A DNA stretch of 64,000 nucleotides from Erythrobacter sp. YT30 (GTDB lineage Bacteria > Pseudomonadota > Alphaproteobacteria > Sphingomonadales > Sphingomonadaceae), in NCBI RefSeq assembly GCF_001542875.1, contig NZ_LMAF01000002.1, positions 1,697,501 to 1,761,500 on the forward strand. Reading direction: 5' to 3'. This document shows, piece after piece, positions 43,433-52,474 of this stretch (within the stretch, counting starts at the first letter, position 1; each line of letters begins with the position of its first letter). The position numbers and the translations under genes are program-made. The notes under the pieces were generated by a model. The model worked only from the letters and a program-made list of their open reading frames with translations. It searched no databases and was not told where the DNA came from.

Positions 43433-45367
43433 TCAGCGGTTTTGGCGCCCTTCGATCAAACGATCAACCAAAGATGGGTCAGCAAGGGTCGATGTATCCC
43501 CAAGCGATCCATAATCGTTTTCCGCAACCTTGCGCAGAATACGCCGCATGATCTTGCCAGAGCGTGTCTTGGGTAGGCCATCGGTAAACTGGATGTGATC
43601 GGGTGTTGCGATCGGACCGATTTCCTGTCTGACCCAGGCGCGCAACTCCTTATGCAGCTCATCGGAGCCTTCTTCACCCGCATTCAGGGTGACATAGCAA
43701 TAGATGCCTTGGCCCTTGATATCATGCGGATATCCCACAACAGCGCTTTCAGCGACTTTCGAATGCAGCACGAGCGCGCTTTCAACCTCGGCCGTCCCCA
43801 TGCGGTGGCCCGAGACGTTGATGACGTCGTCGACGCGGCCGGTGATCCAGTAATACCCATCCTCATCGCGCTTGCATCCATCGCCAGTGAAATACTTGTC
43901 GCGATAAGTGCTGAAATAGGTTTGCTCAAAACGCCCATGATCGCCATAGACGCTGCGCGCTTGCCCGGGCCAACTTGCGGTGATGCACAGATTGCCTTCC
44001 GTGGCCCCTTCCAGCACGTCGCCATCATTGTCGACAAGCTGCGGTTGAACTCCAAAGAATGGAAGACCCGCGCTTCCCGGCTTCATGTCATGGGCTCCTG
44101 GAAGCGTCGTGATCATGCAGCCGCCCGTTTCGGTCTGCCACCATGTGTCGACAATCGGGCAACGCTTTTCGCCGACAACTTCGAAATACCAGCGCCATGC
44201 CTCAGGATTAATCGGTTCTCCGACCGACCCAAGCAGGCGCAGTGACGAGCGATCCCGGCTCGTCACGAAATCATCCCCCTCGCGCATCAGTGCGCGGATC
44301 GCAGTGGGGGCTGTGTAGAGGATATTGACCTTGTGCTTTTCAACAACATCCCAGAACCGTCCGTGGTCCGGGTAATTGGGCACACCTTCAAACACGACGC
44401 CGGTCGCTCCGTTGATGAGCGGGCTATAGACGATGTAGCTGTGCCCGGTGACCCAGCCGATATCGGCGGTGCACCAGAATACTTCGCCAGGTTGATAGTC
44501 GAAGATGTAATTGAATGTGGTCGTCGTCCAGACACCATAGCCACCGGTTGTGTGAAGCACGCCCTTTGGCTTTCCTGTTGAGCCAGACGTGTAAAGGATG
44601 AAAAGCGGGTCTTCTGCTGCCATCTCTTCGCACGGGCAATCGGCGTCGCTGGCAAGATCGTCAAACCAGTGATCGCGCCCATCTGTCATCGCTATCTCTG
44701 AACCTGTGTGCTTGACGACAAGGATGCCATCGAGCGGAGTATCATGGTCGGGTTCTGCAATCGCAGCATCGACGTTTGCTTTAAGTGGCACACGTTTGGT
44801 TCCGCGCAGGCCTTCATCGGCGGTCACCACAAAGCGGCTGCCGCAATCCTCGATCCGTCCGGCAAGTGCCTCTGGAGAGAAACCACCAAACACCACTGAG
44901 TGAATGGCACCAAGCCTCGCACAAGCCAGCATTGCCAGCACGCCTTCGATAATCATCGGCATGTAGATCGTAACGCGATCACCTCTTTTTACGCCCATCG
45001 TTTTGAGGGCGTTTGTCATGCGGATCACTTCTGTGTGCAGCTCGGCATAGGTGAGCGTTCGGCCGGGGCTTGCCGGATCATCGGGTTCAAAAATCAACGC
45101 GGTCGTGTCCCCGCGTCCAGCCTCTACGTGGCGATCAACCGCATTATAGCATAGGTTGAGAGTGCCGTCGGCAAACCATTTTATCTCGACTGGATCGAAA
45201 GACCATTCGCCACCCTTCGTTGGCGCTTTGAACCAGGACAATCGCTGAGCTTGCTCGAGCCAAAACTCGTCAGGCGTTTCCACCGAACGCTTATAGAGCT
45301 CTTCGTACTGCTCTGCTACGCAGTGCGTCGTGTGAGCGGCTTCGGGACGGACGACAGCTTCGATCAT
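43433..45367 (-). CDS. acs: Acetyl-CoA synthetase
   Basis: About 644 aa. It activates acetate to acetyl-CoA through acetyl-AMP. Start at ATG 45367 with GGGAG seven bases upstream; the frame to 45394 is longer but less likely. AMP-binding motif [13 protein letters not shown] (about 255), TWWQTETGG, the hinge Asp in [20 protein letters not shown], and the C-terminal [11 protein letters not shown] with the regulatory acetylatable Lys are all present. Length matches the family. It is the expected target of CrbS/CrbR. Confidence 0.95.
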   Translation of the reverse strand: MIEAVVRPEAAHTTHCVAEQYEELYKRSVETPDEFWLEQAQRLSWFKAPTKGGEWSFDPVEIKWFADGTLNLCYNAVDRHVEAGRGDTTALIFEPDDPASPGRTLTYAELHTEVIRMTNALKTMGVKRGDRVTIYMPMIIEGVLAMLACARLGAIHSVVFGGFSPEALAGRIEDCGSRFVVTADEGLRGTKRVPLKANVDAAIAEPDHDTPLDGILVVKHTGSEIAMTDGRDHWFDDLASDADCPCEEMAAEDPLFILYTSGSTGKPKGVLHTTGGYGVWTTTTFNYIFDYQPGEVFWCTADIGWVTGHSYIVYSPLINGATGVVFEGVPNYPDHGRFWDVVEKHKVNILYTAPTAIRALMREGDDFVTSRDRSSLRLLGSVGEPINPEAWRWYFEVVGEKRCPIVDTWWQTETGGCMITTLPGAHDMKPGSAGLPFFGVQPQLVDNDGDVLEGATEGNLCITASWPGQARSVYGDHGRFEQTYFSTYRDKYFTGDGCKRDEDGYYWITGRVDDVINVSGHRMGTAEVESALVLHSKVAESAVVGYPHDIKGQGIYCYVTLNAGEEGSDELHKELRAWVRQEIGPIATPDHIQFTDGLPKTRSGKIMRRILRKVAENDYGSLGDTSTLADPSLVDRLIEGRQNR

Positions 45368-45513
45368 GGCGATTCTCCCTTTGTGCAGCCGCACTATACA
45401 AAGCTTGGCTGGGGAATGGTCTCAGACAAAGGTCTTACGACCATCCTCTAACTAGCGAGAATTGCAGGTCGTCGACACAAATGCCCGTCACGAAAAGTGA
45501 GGGGAGTACATTC

Positions 45514-46923
45514 ATGAGAACTATGGCTCTACGGGGATCGCTGCGCTGCGTTTTGTTAAGCGCTACTTGTTTGACTGCCAGCCCTGCATTGGCACAAGAT
45601 GCATCGGTGGATGAGAGGCTGGATCGGCTGGAAGCTCTGGTCGAGGGACTCATCGAACGCCTTGATGCGCAAGCAGGCGAAGCCGAGCAGCAGAACGCTG
45701 CTCAAGCGGCAGAGAACGAGGCAATGCGTCAACAGGCCGAGGCCGCGCTTGAAGCTACGCGCGCTCTCGAGACCAGGCAGGCCGAAATGTCCGCCAAGCT
45801 GGTCGATCCGGGAGTCGATAATGGCGACGGTTTCAGCGTTGGCAAAACCCGCATTACCTATGATGGCTATGTGAAATTCGACGCGATCAGTCAGCGTACC
45901 AGTGGTGGGCAATTGCCGGGCAATTCGATCCTACGAGATTTCCTCATCCCGGTGGCCATCCCCGTTGGGGGCGAAGCCAGTGGTTTCGATACAGATTTTT
46001 CCGCGCGCCAGACCAGGTTCTTGTTCAAGACTGAAACCGATGTGGGCACCGATCACAAATTGACTGGCCTCATCGAACTCGACTTCAACGTCACAGAAGG
46101 CGGAAATGAGCGGATTTCAAACAGCTTTACCCCGCGTATCAGGCAGGCTCTGATAAGCTATGATAACTGGACCTTTGGTCAGGGTTGGTCGACATTTCAG
46201 AATGTTGGCGCATTGCCCGACACACTTGATTTTATTGGCGTCACGCCTGGCACTGTGTTCGACCGCCAGCCGCTCGTTCGCTACACCAATGGCGGCCTGC
46301 AAATCGCGGTGGAACAACCCGAAACGGTTATCACCGCTCAGGATGGCAGCCGTGTAATCGCAGGCGATGATCAACTGCCCGATGTGGTTGGCCGTTACAA
46401 TTGGTCGGGCGATTGGGGCAACTTCACTGCCGCCGGCATCGTACGACAGCTGCATGTCTCAACAGACGACCTGATGGGTGTCGATGACTCGGCTTGGGGT
46501 TATGGCCTTAGCCTGTCAGGCAAACTCAAGGTCGGGGAGCGGGACGACTTCCGCTTTATGGCAACCGCAGGCGATGGTCTGGGCCGCTATATCGGTCTCA
46601 ACATCGTGAACGACGCCGCCATCAACATGGATGGGTCGCTCGATCCGATTTTCACTTATTCAGGATTTGCAGCCTATCGCCACGTATGGTCTGACAAACT
46701 GCGCTCCAATATCGCCGGAGCTTATTTCAAAGCGGACAATCCAGTCCAACTCACGACGAACCAGGTGACCGATGAAAGCTGGAATGGCTTTGTGAACCTT
46801 ATCTGGAGCCCGGTGGGTCCAATCAATATCGGTGTCGAACTGATGTATGCGGAACGCACTCTCGAGGACGGACGCAGCGGAAACCTGCAGCGCGTGCAGT
46901 TTTCAACGCAGTACAACTTCTGA
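45514..46923 (+). CDS. DcaP-like outer membrane porin
   Basis: About 469 aa from ATG 45514 (GAGGGGAG upstream; the upstream TTG/ATG at 45481 is less likely). Signal peptide (…TCLTASPALAQ), a coiled-coil segment with many Gln/Ala/Glu (about 28-95) that would trimerise the protein below the barrel, then a 16-strand-type barrel: YDGYVKFDAIS, DFSARQTRFLFKTET, TFGQGWSTFQN. It ends VQFSTQYNF with terminal Phe. DcaP porins pass small carboxylic acids; next to acs this fits acid uptake, as inference. Confidence 0.85.
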   Translation: MRTMALRGSLRCVLLSATCLTASPALAQDASVDERLDRLEALVEGLIERLDAQAGEAEQQNAAQAAENEAMRQQAEAALEATRALETRQAEMSAKLVDPGVDNGDGFSVGKTRITYDGYVKFDAISQRTSGGQLPGNSILRDFLIPVAIPVGGEASGFDTDFSARQTRFLFKTETDVGTDHKLTGLIELDFNVTEGGNERISNSFTPRIRQALISYDNWTFGQGWSTFQNVGALPDTLDFIGVTPGTVFDRQPLVRYTNGGLQIAVEQPETVITAQDGSRVIAGDDQLPDVVGRYNWSGDWGNFTAAGIVRQLHVSTDDLMGVDDSAWGYGLSLSGKLKVGERDDFRFMATAGDGLGRYIGLNIVNDAAINMDGSLDPIFTYSGFAAYRHVWSDKLRSNIAGAYFKADNPVQLTTNQVTDESWNGFVNLIWSPVGPINIGVELMYAERTLEDGRSGNLQRVQFSTQYNF

Positions 46924-46995
46924 TGAGTTCAGGCACAATCTACCGGGCCATGCGGGCCTTGCTTCAGTGATTGGAAGGCGTGGTGCCGCAGGACC

Positions 46996-47904
46996 TCATC
47001 CTCGATGTCTTAATAACACCGAGCCGCCTAGCATGACCACGCCCAATCCTGCTCCTGCTCCTGCGGCAAGGGCAAGCCCCAGATTTGAAGTGCCCTCCTG
47101 CGCCCCATCGAAGCGGGCATTGCGTACCGCGTCTTCGTCAGATCCTTCAACAACGCTCGACGCATCTGCGCCCTCGCGCGGGGCGAAGCCATTGGCTGTT
47201 AGGGTCATCTTGGACAAATCCATGCCGCTGGATTTGGCGCCTTTGTTTGCAGCACTGGCAAGCTGATCCAGCAGGTTTGGGTCATTCTTGAATTGCTCAA
47301 ACGCTGAGCTCAGCATCGTCGCCTGCAAAAGAAGGGCTTCGGCGTATTCCTGGCGTTCTGCATCACTTGTATTGGCAAATGCGGGTGTTGCAGCAAAGGC
47401 ATTGCGTGCCTGCTGTCTGACCATTGCTACTGTACTCTTGTCGGGATCTTCATCGCGTTTGTTCGCCACAAGCCAAGCGTTGACCCACCAAAGAGTGTAG
47501 GCGTCTGCTACATCGTGAGTGTCGAGCCCGTATGAGCTGATCGCTGCGCGCAAATCGTCAAACAGGGTGGGCTGCGCCGCAATCATTCGTTGAAGGTCGG
47601 CGCGGCCCGCTTCGGGTGGAGTTCTTTCGATGAAACGCTGGAGATTTTGCTGCGTGCGCTGACGCGAATAATTGTAAGAGGAATTAAAACTAGCCGGCGG
47701 CGCGGCCTTTTGCGGCCCGGCGATCAGCGCATTGATGCTTTCGGCACTGACGAAACTGTCACTTCCTTGATTGATCGTTTGGCATGTGCCGCCGCAGATC
47801 GAATTGGTCACGTTGTTGAAACCGACCGCACCTCCCATGTTTTGCGCTATCAACGCCGAAGGCAGTGCAAGAAGTGCCAGAATACCAAAAACATACCGGA
47901 TCAT
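46996..47904 (-). CDS. DUF6683-like secreted protein near the T3SS
   Basis: About 302 aa from ATG 47904, with AGGAGC upstream. Signal peptide (MIRYVFGILALLALPSALIAQN), two Cys (SICGGTC) and then a helical domain, FNSSYNYSRQRTQQNLQRFIE, GLDTHDVADAYTLWWVNAWLVANK, the pattern I link with DUF6683. A C-terminal helix (LGLALAAGAGAGLGVVMLGGSVLL) with RHRG could anchor it. It lies behind a terminator that follows the coiled-coil protein gene. Role unknown; position suggests T3SS linkage but it may be independent. Confidence 0.6.
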   Translation of the reverse strand: MIRYVFGILALLALPSALIAQNMGGAVGFNNVTNSICGGTCQTINQGSDSFVSAESINALIAGPQKAAPPASFNSSYNYSRQRTQQNLQRFIERTPPEAGRADLQRMIAAQPTLFDDLRAAISSYGLDTHDVADAYTLWWVNAWLVANKRDEDPDKSTVAMVRQQARNAFAATPAFANTSDAERQEYAEALLLQATMLSSAFEQFKNDPNLLDQLASAANKGAKSSGMDLSKMTLTANGFAPREGADASSVVEGSDEDAVRNARFDGAQEGTSNLGLALAAGAGAGLGVVMLGGSVLLRHRG

Positions 47905-47920
47905 AATCAGCTCCTGATAC

Positions 47921-47953
47921 AAAAATGGAGGTGGCAACCATACCACCTCCATT
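47921..47953 (-). terminator. Hairpin terminator between coiled-coil gene and DUF6683 gene
   Basis: On the minus strand AATGGAGGTGG and CCACCTCCATT pair in a perfect 11-bp stem with an 8-base loop, followed by TTT from the run ATTTTTG. It lies 23 bp after the coiled-coil protein gene and ends about 17 bp before the DUF6683 start codon, so it should lower or isolate expression of the DUF6683 gene. Confidence 0.8.
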
Positions 47954-47975
47954 ACTTGAGTCTTGAGTTTTGCGA

Positions 47976-48698
47976 TTACTGCTTGCGTGCCAGCGTTGTT
48001 TGGGATTCGCCGACTGCTTTTAGTGACGTGTTGAGAGCGTTGGAGATGATGCTGATCTCCTGGTTCAGCTTCTGCAATTCACCATTGAGTTCACCCAGTT
48101 GCGAGGTGTTGGAATTGCCCTGATTGCCAATTTGTTCGCTGACTTCGACCATGCGGTTGATCTTGTCGTCGAGGAGCTTGCCGAGAGCGCGGGCCATGCG
48201 AGCAAGGAAGCCGCCGCCGTTTCCGCCAGAAATCTCGCCTTCTTCATCACGCTGGGCGTTGCTGCGCATAAAGCTTTCCATTGTTTCGCGAAGACTGTCC
48301 GTTGCGCTCATCAATTCGCCTTGTTGAGATGGCGAGAGGCCGCCTTGCTCGGCAAAGAAATCAATTGTTTCACGAAGGTTCTGGAAACCTGCCGACTCAC
48401 GTCCGGTCAGACGTCCTATGAAGTTGTCGAACTGCCGAATGCCGAGACCAGAAGCTGCTTGCTGCAGGTTCTGCTCGAACAGCTGATCAAGCCCTGCGTT
48501 CTGTGCAAAGGCAGCTTGGGCCATGTCGATCATCGGCTGCGGCAGGCCCATTTGTTGGCCGAACTGCTGGATCGCATTCATTGCGACTTGCGAGCCAATG
48601 GTGCGCATGGCGAGGGCGGCCCAACCACCCGGACCCATGGCGATCTGGGCAATGCTGATTGGGTTCATGACTGAGCGAAGAATTCCACCGATTGGCAT
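47976..48698 (-). CDS. Coiled-coil protein beside T3SS, candidate secreted component
   Basis: 240 aa with no classical signal peptide. The N-terminal third is rich in Ala, Gln, Met and small residues (IAQIAMGPGGWAALAMRTIG). A middle helical part is followed by a Gly linker (ISGGNGGGFLA) and a long C-terminal coiled coil with LDDKINRMVEVSEQIG and ELQKLNQEISIISNALNTSL. This build, with a heptad C-terminus and no Cys, resembles T3SS filament or tip proteins of the EspA/SseB kind, but I see no firm homology. It stands apart from the sctU-T operon with its own promoter region and ribosome site (AAGGGAG). Confidence 0.6.
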   Translation of the reverse strand: MPIGGILRSVMNPISIAQIAMGPGGWAALAMRTIGSQVAMNAIQQFGQQMGLPQPMIDMAQAAFAQNAGLDQLFEQNLQQAASGLGIRQFDNFIGRLTGRESAGFQNLRETIDFFAEQGGLSPSQQGELMSATDSLRETMESFMRSNAQRDEEGEISGGNGGGFLARMARALGKLLDDKINRMVEVSEQIGNQGNSNTSQLGELNGELQKLNQEISIISNALNTSLKAVGESQTTLARKQ

Positions 48699-48793
48699 AA
48701 GACTAACTCCCTTTGGAAAGTTCGAGAAACTTCTTAAAGACGACTTGCTTCGTCACAGTCTGTGTCGCTCAATTGGCAAAATCGCTCCATCTG

Positions 48794-48822
48794 CACATTG
48801 CAGAGACAGCCTATGCAATGTG
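48794..48822. promoter_or_regulatory. Perfect inverted repeat CACATTGCA-N11-TGCAATGTG
   Basis: Nine-base arms with an 11-base spacer, between the LuxR-type HTH gene (stop 48844) and the coiled-coil protein gene (start 48698). No T-run follows on the minus strand, so an operator is more likely than a terminator. It sits about 95-125 bp upstream of the coiled-coil gene and may be bound by the HTH protein just upstream. Confidence 0.6.
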
Positions 48823-48843
48823 TATAGGTGGCGGGAACTGGGG

Positions 48844-49233
48844 TCAGTCGAGCGAATAAAACAGCAGACCTGCCAAGGCAGCCAGCTCACGCATTCCGTC
48901 GAGATCAAGCTTGCGAACGGCGTTGCTAAGGTGCGTGCGCACGGTGCCTTCACCGATTGAGAGAAGCGTCGCGATATCTGCATTGGACCGGCCCCAACCG
49001 GCAAACCGCAATGCTGCTGCTTCAGTTCGGGTAAGGCCTTCGAGTGGTTCGACCAGAGACAATGGAACTCGTGCACCGTCTACGCTGAATTCCCCGATGT
49101 CGACTTCACGTTGGCGCGCCGGATCGCGCTGCGCTGCTTCGCGCATACGGGTGATGAGCGCGAGCATTTCCGGGTCAATGGATGCTGGATCGAAATTGAG
49201 ATCGTTTTCATCTCGACGCTTGAGATCACTCAT
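48844..49233 (-). CDS. LuxR-type HTH regulator without receiver domain
   Basis: 129 aa. The C-terminal 65 residues form a GerE/LuxR HTH: LTRTEAAALRFAGWGRSNADIATLL and GEGTVRTHLSNAVRKLDLDG. The first 60 residues are charged and have no receiver or ligand-binding domain. The ATG overlaps the sctT stop by 4 bp, so the regulator is made together with the export apparatus. A role in switching T3SS transcription is inferred. Confidence 0.8.
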   Translation of the reverse strand: MSDLKRRDENDLNFDPASIDPEMLALITRMREAAQRDPARQREVDIGEFSVDGARVPLSLVEPLEGLTRTEAAALRFAGWGRSNADIATLLSIGEGTVRTHLSNAVRKLDLDGMRELAALAGLLFYSLD

Positions 49234-50051
49234 TGCGGGTCTCCCGCACGTTCCATGATGCTAAAGCTGACATCCTGCCTCGTTGCCAAATCGCCAATGA
49301 CCATTTCTGCGAGCAGGGGGAGGATCAGCAGCAAGATAAAGATGGCAGCAGTTGTCTTGATGGAAAGGGATAACATGAAGACATTGAAATTGGGCGCAAA
49401 CCGATTGAGTACGCCCATGCCCAGGTCAATGATGAACAGTATCAACAGGACGGGCGATGCTATGAAGAACGCGATCATGAAGAAGCGTCCCAATTCGCCT
49501 TCGAATAATCGCACAGCCTCGGTATCCAGCGTTAGCCCGCCCGGTCCCATTGGCCACACTCCAAAACTCAGCATGAGTGTGCCAACAAGCAATGTCAGGC
49601 CGCCCGCAGTGACGAAGGTGACCTGTGCAAACTTGCCAAGAAACGAAGCAGTGAGCGACTGCGTTGAACCGCTGACCGGATCAATGATCTGGGCAATGGT
49701 GGCGCCCGACTTGCTGTCAATGATTTCACCAGCGGATGCCATTGCCCACAGGAATGTCCCAAAGAACAGGCCTAGAACGATACCTGCAGCGGCCTCCCTC
49801 CCAATCAAGAGAGTCCATTGCGTGGCACTTAGACTTTGCGGTTCGAAGCTGATCGGCAAAGCGAGCGTGACAAGGCCAAATGTTACAATAAGTGAATTGC
49901 GCACCAGCGCCGGCATTTGCTCATTTGAGAAGAGCGGCAACATCAGGAAAGCGAACCCGAACCGTGCAGAGCCTGCGCCCACCAACAACGCCTGTTCTGT
50001 CCAAGGAACAGCCTCGACTAGCGAAGCTCCAAGGCTATCAGGCACACTCAT
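49230..50051 (-). CDS. sctT: T3SS export apparatus protein SctT (YscT/FliR family)
   Basis: 273 aa with about six membrane helices. FGFAFLMLPLFSNEQMPALVRNSL, GREAAAGIVLGLFFGTFLWAMASAGEIIDSK and the family's SPVLLILFIIDLGMGVLNRFAPNFNVF are clear SctT/FliR segments. It is part of the helical export gate with SctR and SctS. The start overlaps the sctS stop by 4 bp. Confidence 0.92.
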   Translation of the reverse strand: MSVPDSLGASLVEAVPWTEQALLVGAGSARFGFAFLMLPLFSNEQMPALVRNSLIVTFGLVTLALPISFEPQSLSATQWTLLIGREAAAGIVLGLFFGTFLWAMASAGEIIDSKSGATIAQIIDPVSGSTQSLTASFLGKFAQVTFVTAGGLTLLVGTLMLSFGVWPMGPGGLTLDTEAVRLFEGELGRFFMIAFFIASPVLLILFIIDLGMGVLNRFAPNFNVFMLSLSIKTTAAIFILLLILPLLAEMVIGDLATRQDVSFSIMERAGDPQ

Positions 50052-50308
50052 CCCACCATCTGCGGAAAGTTGCTGAAAATCTGATCGCTGAAAGCGTAAA
50101 GGCTACCTGCCATGAGCGAGGCTGTCACAAACAGAGTGAGCACGATTGCAAAAAACTTGAGAGTGAATTGGAGCGTCTGTTCCTGAATTTGGGTGGCCGC
50201 TTGCACGACAGCGACCAACAGCCCCACAATCGATGCTGCGATCACAGGCGGGGCTGAAAGAAGCAGCACCAACCACAAAGCCTCCAGTGTGATGTCAGTC
50301 ATGTCCAT
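50048..50308 (-). CDS. sctS: T3SS export apparatus protein SctS (YscS/FliQ family)
   Basis: 86 aa, two membrane helices. LLLSAPPVIAASIVGLLVAVVQAATQIQEQTLQF is the family core, including the conserved Gln-rich hinge. Length and position between sctR and sctT are standard. Start M at 50308; a second Met lies two codons in. Confidence 0.92.
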   Translation of the reverse strand: MDMTDITLEALWLVLLLSAPPVIAASIVGLLVAVVQAATQIQEQTLQFTLKFFAIVLTLFVTASLMAGSLYAFSDQIFSNFPQMVG

Positions 50309-50337
50309 AACGGTTCCGGGCTCTCCTTTTGCGCCGA

Positions 50338-51033
50338 CTAAACGTAGGACAGAACAAGTCCGTGGCTAAGCTTCACCCAGCCATCGACCAGCACGAACAA
50401 AAGCACCTTAAAGGGCAGCGATATCGTGACCGGGCTGAGCATCATCATGTTGAGCGCCAGAAGAATGTTTGAAATCAGCAGATCGATGATCAGGAAAGGC
50501 AGAAATATGAGAAAGCCGATTTGAAACGCGAGCTTCAATTCGCGCACGGCAAAGGCCGGAATGACAATCACGAAATCGGTGTCTGACAATTCCTCGGCCC
50601 GTTCCGGACCGCTGATTTGCTTTTGCGTGGCGAGCAGGAAGGCACGATCTTCCTGCGTGGTGTTAGCGACAAGGAATTCTCGCAAAGGTTCCTTCACTCG
50701 GTCCGCAGTTGCGATGATCTCTTGGGTATCCTGTATCTGGCCAACATCTGGCGGCTCATCGCCAGGCATTGTCGCAACTTCCTCACCCGTCAGCCCTGCC
50801 GCAAGGCTCATATCCTGCAGCGTTGGATACATCACATAGATGGTGAGGATCAGCGCAAGCCCATTCAGCACTACATTGGGCGGTGTCTGCTGGAGGCCTA
50901 GCGCGGTGCGCACGATTGAAAGCACCACAACGATTTTCGTAAAGCTTGTGACCATCACCGCCAAAAAGGGTGCCAGCGCAATAATTATGACTGTTACGAG
51001 TGCGGAGCCGGGGGTGAAAGTGCCGAGCTCCAT
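50338..51033 (-). CDS. sctR: T3SS export apparatus protein SctR (YscR/FliP family)
   Basis: 231 aa, four membrane helices. Conserved SFTKIVVVLSIVRTALGLQQTPPNVVLNGLA near the N-terminus and LLISNILLALNMMMLSPVTISLPFKVLLFVLVDGW at the end mark the family. It has no cleaved signal peptide, unlike FliP, which fits the non-flagellar branch. The start shares one base with the sctQ stop. Confidence 0.93.
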   Translation of the reverse strand: MELGTFTPGSALVTVIIIALAPFLAVMVTSFTKIVVVLSIVRTALGLQQTPPNVVLNGLALILTIYVMYPTLQDMSLAAGLTGEEVATMPGDEPPDVGQIQDTQEIIATADRVKEPLREFLVANTTQEDRAFLLATQKQISGPERAEELSDTDFVIVIPAFAVRELKLAFQIGFLIFLPFLIIDLLISNILLALNMMMLSPVTISLPFKVLLFVLVDGWVKLSHGLVLSYV

Positions 51034-52049
51034 CAGATGGAGCTTCCGGACAGTTCAGATGAAGTTTCTCCAGCGTTTTTGGGGTCTGACTGTTCACCAG
51101 TGTCTTGAGGGGATGCTTTTTCGGTTTGCGTCTGGTCCAAAAGCACGGCGAAACGATCGCCGATCCGCACGATTTCCCCACGTCCAATGCAGCGTCCAGC
51201 GACTGAAAGCTCGGCACTTAATCCCTCTGCCACAGCGCCGATATCAAACGTGCCGGTCTGGGCCATACGTGCTAACTCTGACTGTGTGATTGCCGTATCG
51301 ACGAGATGAATCGCTACTGGCACGCTAAGGGTTGAAAACTCTTCATCACTAGAGTGCTGCTCACTTACGGACATGGCGCGAACTGTTCCTTGGCCTAGGG
51401 GATTGGAGAGGGGGGAGGGATGTTGGGAAAGCGTCGGGACTAGAGTGCCGCTGAGAGGATCAAGCCCGAGCGGTGGCATGCCCGGGCCGCTAAGAATCCT
51501 CTCAGGGCCATCGCAGCCGCGGATCAAAGGCCAAGGGCCATGACGCAGCACGACCATATCGCCTCCCTCAAGTGCTTCAGCTTCGCTCACGGAAAGGCGC
51601 GCAGCATCAAAACACAGGCGTACAATCACAGGCGCACTAGGCTTCGAAGACTTGCCGGGTGATGCAATATAGGTCGTGAGGATAAGGCGACCCAGAGCCT
51701 GACCATTTTGATGGAGAGTCAGAGCTGGGTAGTCCTGGGAGAGCTGGCGGAAATCGTTGAACTCAGCCGCAACGCCGAGCGCTTGCTCAATTTCTGAAAG
51801 CACATCCTCGTGCTCACTGACGGCCAGGACAAGTGCTTCTGCAGGTGCGCCCTTCAAAGGCGGGTTCCTGAGAGGCAAGAAGAACAGACTTTCGCTGGTG
51901 AACCATACACCATCGGTTTTCCGAGCCGGAGTGATCTCAATATCAAATCCGGCTTCACGCAGCCTCTCGGCTGCTGCTCGTGCTTGGGCAATGTGTTCTG
52001 GCACAAGATCGCAGACAGTCGCGCCAAGACCTCTGACGGGAAGGTTCAT
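51033..52049 (-). CDS. sctQ: T3SS cytoplasmic ring protein SctQ (YscQ/FliN-like)
   Basis: 338 aa. The C-terminal 75 or so residues form a SpoA/FliN domain (LSVPVAIHLVDTAITQSELA, GEIVRIGDRFAVLL). The first 200 residues are the less conserved YscQ N-terminal region with a weaker first SpoA region. SctQ builds the sorting platform with SctK and SctL. It has a Ser/Thr/Glu-rich tail. It overlaps fliO-like and sctR by a few bases. Confidence 0.82.
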   Translation of the reverse strand: MNLPVRGLGATVCDLVPEHIAQARAAAERLREAGFDIEITPARKTDGVWFTSESLFFLPLRNPPLKGAPAEALVLAVSEHEDVLSEIEQALGVAAEFNDFRQLSQDYPALTLHQNGQALGRLILTTYIASPGKSSKPSAPVIVRLCFDAARLSVSEAEALEGGDMVVLRHGPWPLIRGCDGPERILSGPGMPPLGLDPLSGTLVPTLSQHPSPLSNPLGQGTVRAMSVSEQHSSDEEFSTLSVPVAIHLVDTAITQSELARMAQTGTFDIGAVAEGLSAELSVAGRCIGRGEIVRIGDRFAVLLDQTQTEKASPQDTGEQSDPKNAGETSSELSGSSI

Positions 52050-52456
52050 TGGTTTTGTTCCTGGCCAATTCCCTCGTCCGCCATTCGCAAGCGAAAACGT
52101 TTGGCAGCATCCTGCATTGCGGGGTTTGAAGATGGCTGTGGCGTGCTGTCGTTTTCGAGTTCGGGGTCAGTCTCGCCGCTTATAGGCCAGCTTTTGATTG
52201 GTGTGATCGCATGCGCCGTCACGCCCAAAAGCATTTGCTCACCTTCAACTTCGACCAGCACCAGCCTTTCACGCGGACCGATCGGCAATGCTTTCTCAAA
52301 CCGCAAGTTTGGCCCGGCATCTCCACCAGAAAGCCGCCCAAAGCTGCCATCCTGAAAGCGTTTCAAAAGCCATAACGTCCCCCAGGCCAGTGCGACGACA
52401 AACGCCAGCGAAATGATGATCGCGAGAAGAGATGAGAATAGCGTTCCGATGTTCAT
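52046..52456 (-). CDS. FliO-like membrane protein in the T3SS operon
   Basis: 136 aa. One N-terminal membrane helix (about 7-29, LAIIISLAFVVALAWGTLWLL) followed by a cytoplasmic domain with LRFEKALPIGPRERLVLVEVEGEQMLLGVTAHAI. The order 'G-x-(R/K)-x-L-V-x-V-E-x-x-x-x-x-x-L-L-G-V' is the FliO signature. FliO helps FliP (SctR) assemble in flagella and has no usual counterpart in virulence-type T3SS. It lies between sctU and sctQ, overlapping sctQ by 4 bp. Confidence 0.75.
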   Translation of the reverse strand: MNIGTLFSSLLAIIISLAFVVALAWGTLWLLKRFQDGSFGRLSGGDAGPNLRFEKALPIGPRERLVLVEVEGEQMLLGVTAHAITPIKSWPISGETDPELENDSTPQPSSNPAMQDAAKRFRLRMADEGIGQEQNQ

Positions 52457-52474
52457 GGCGGGTAGCTTATCGTT

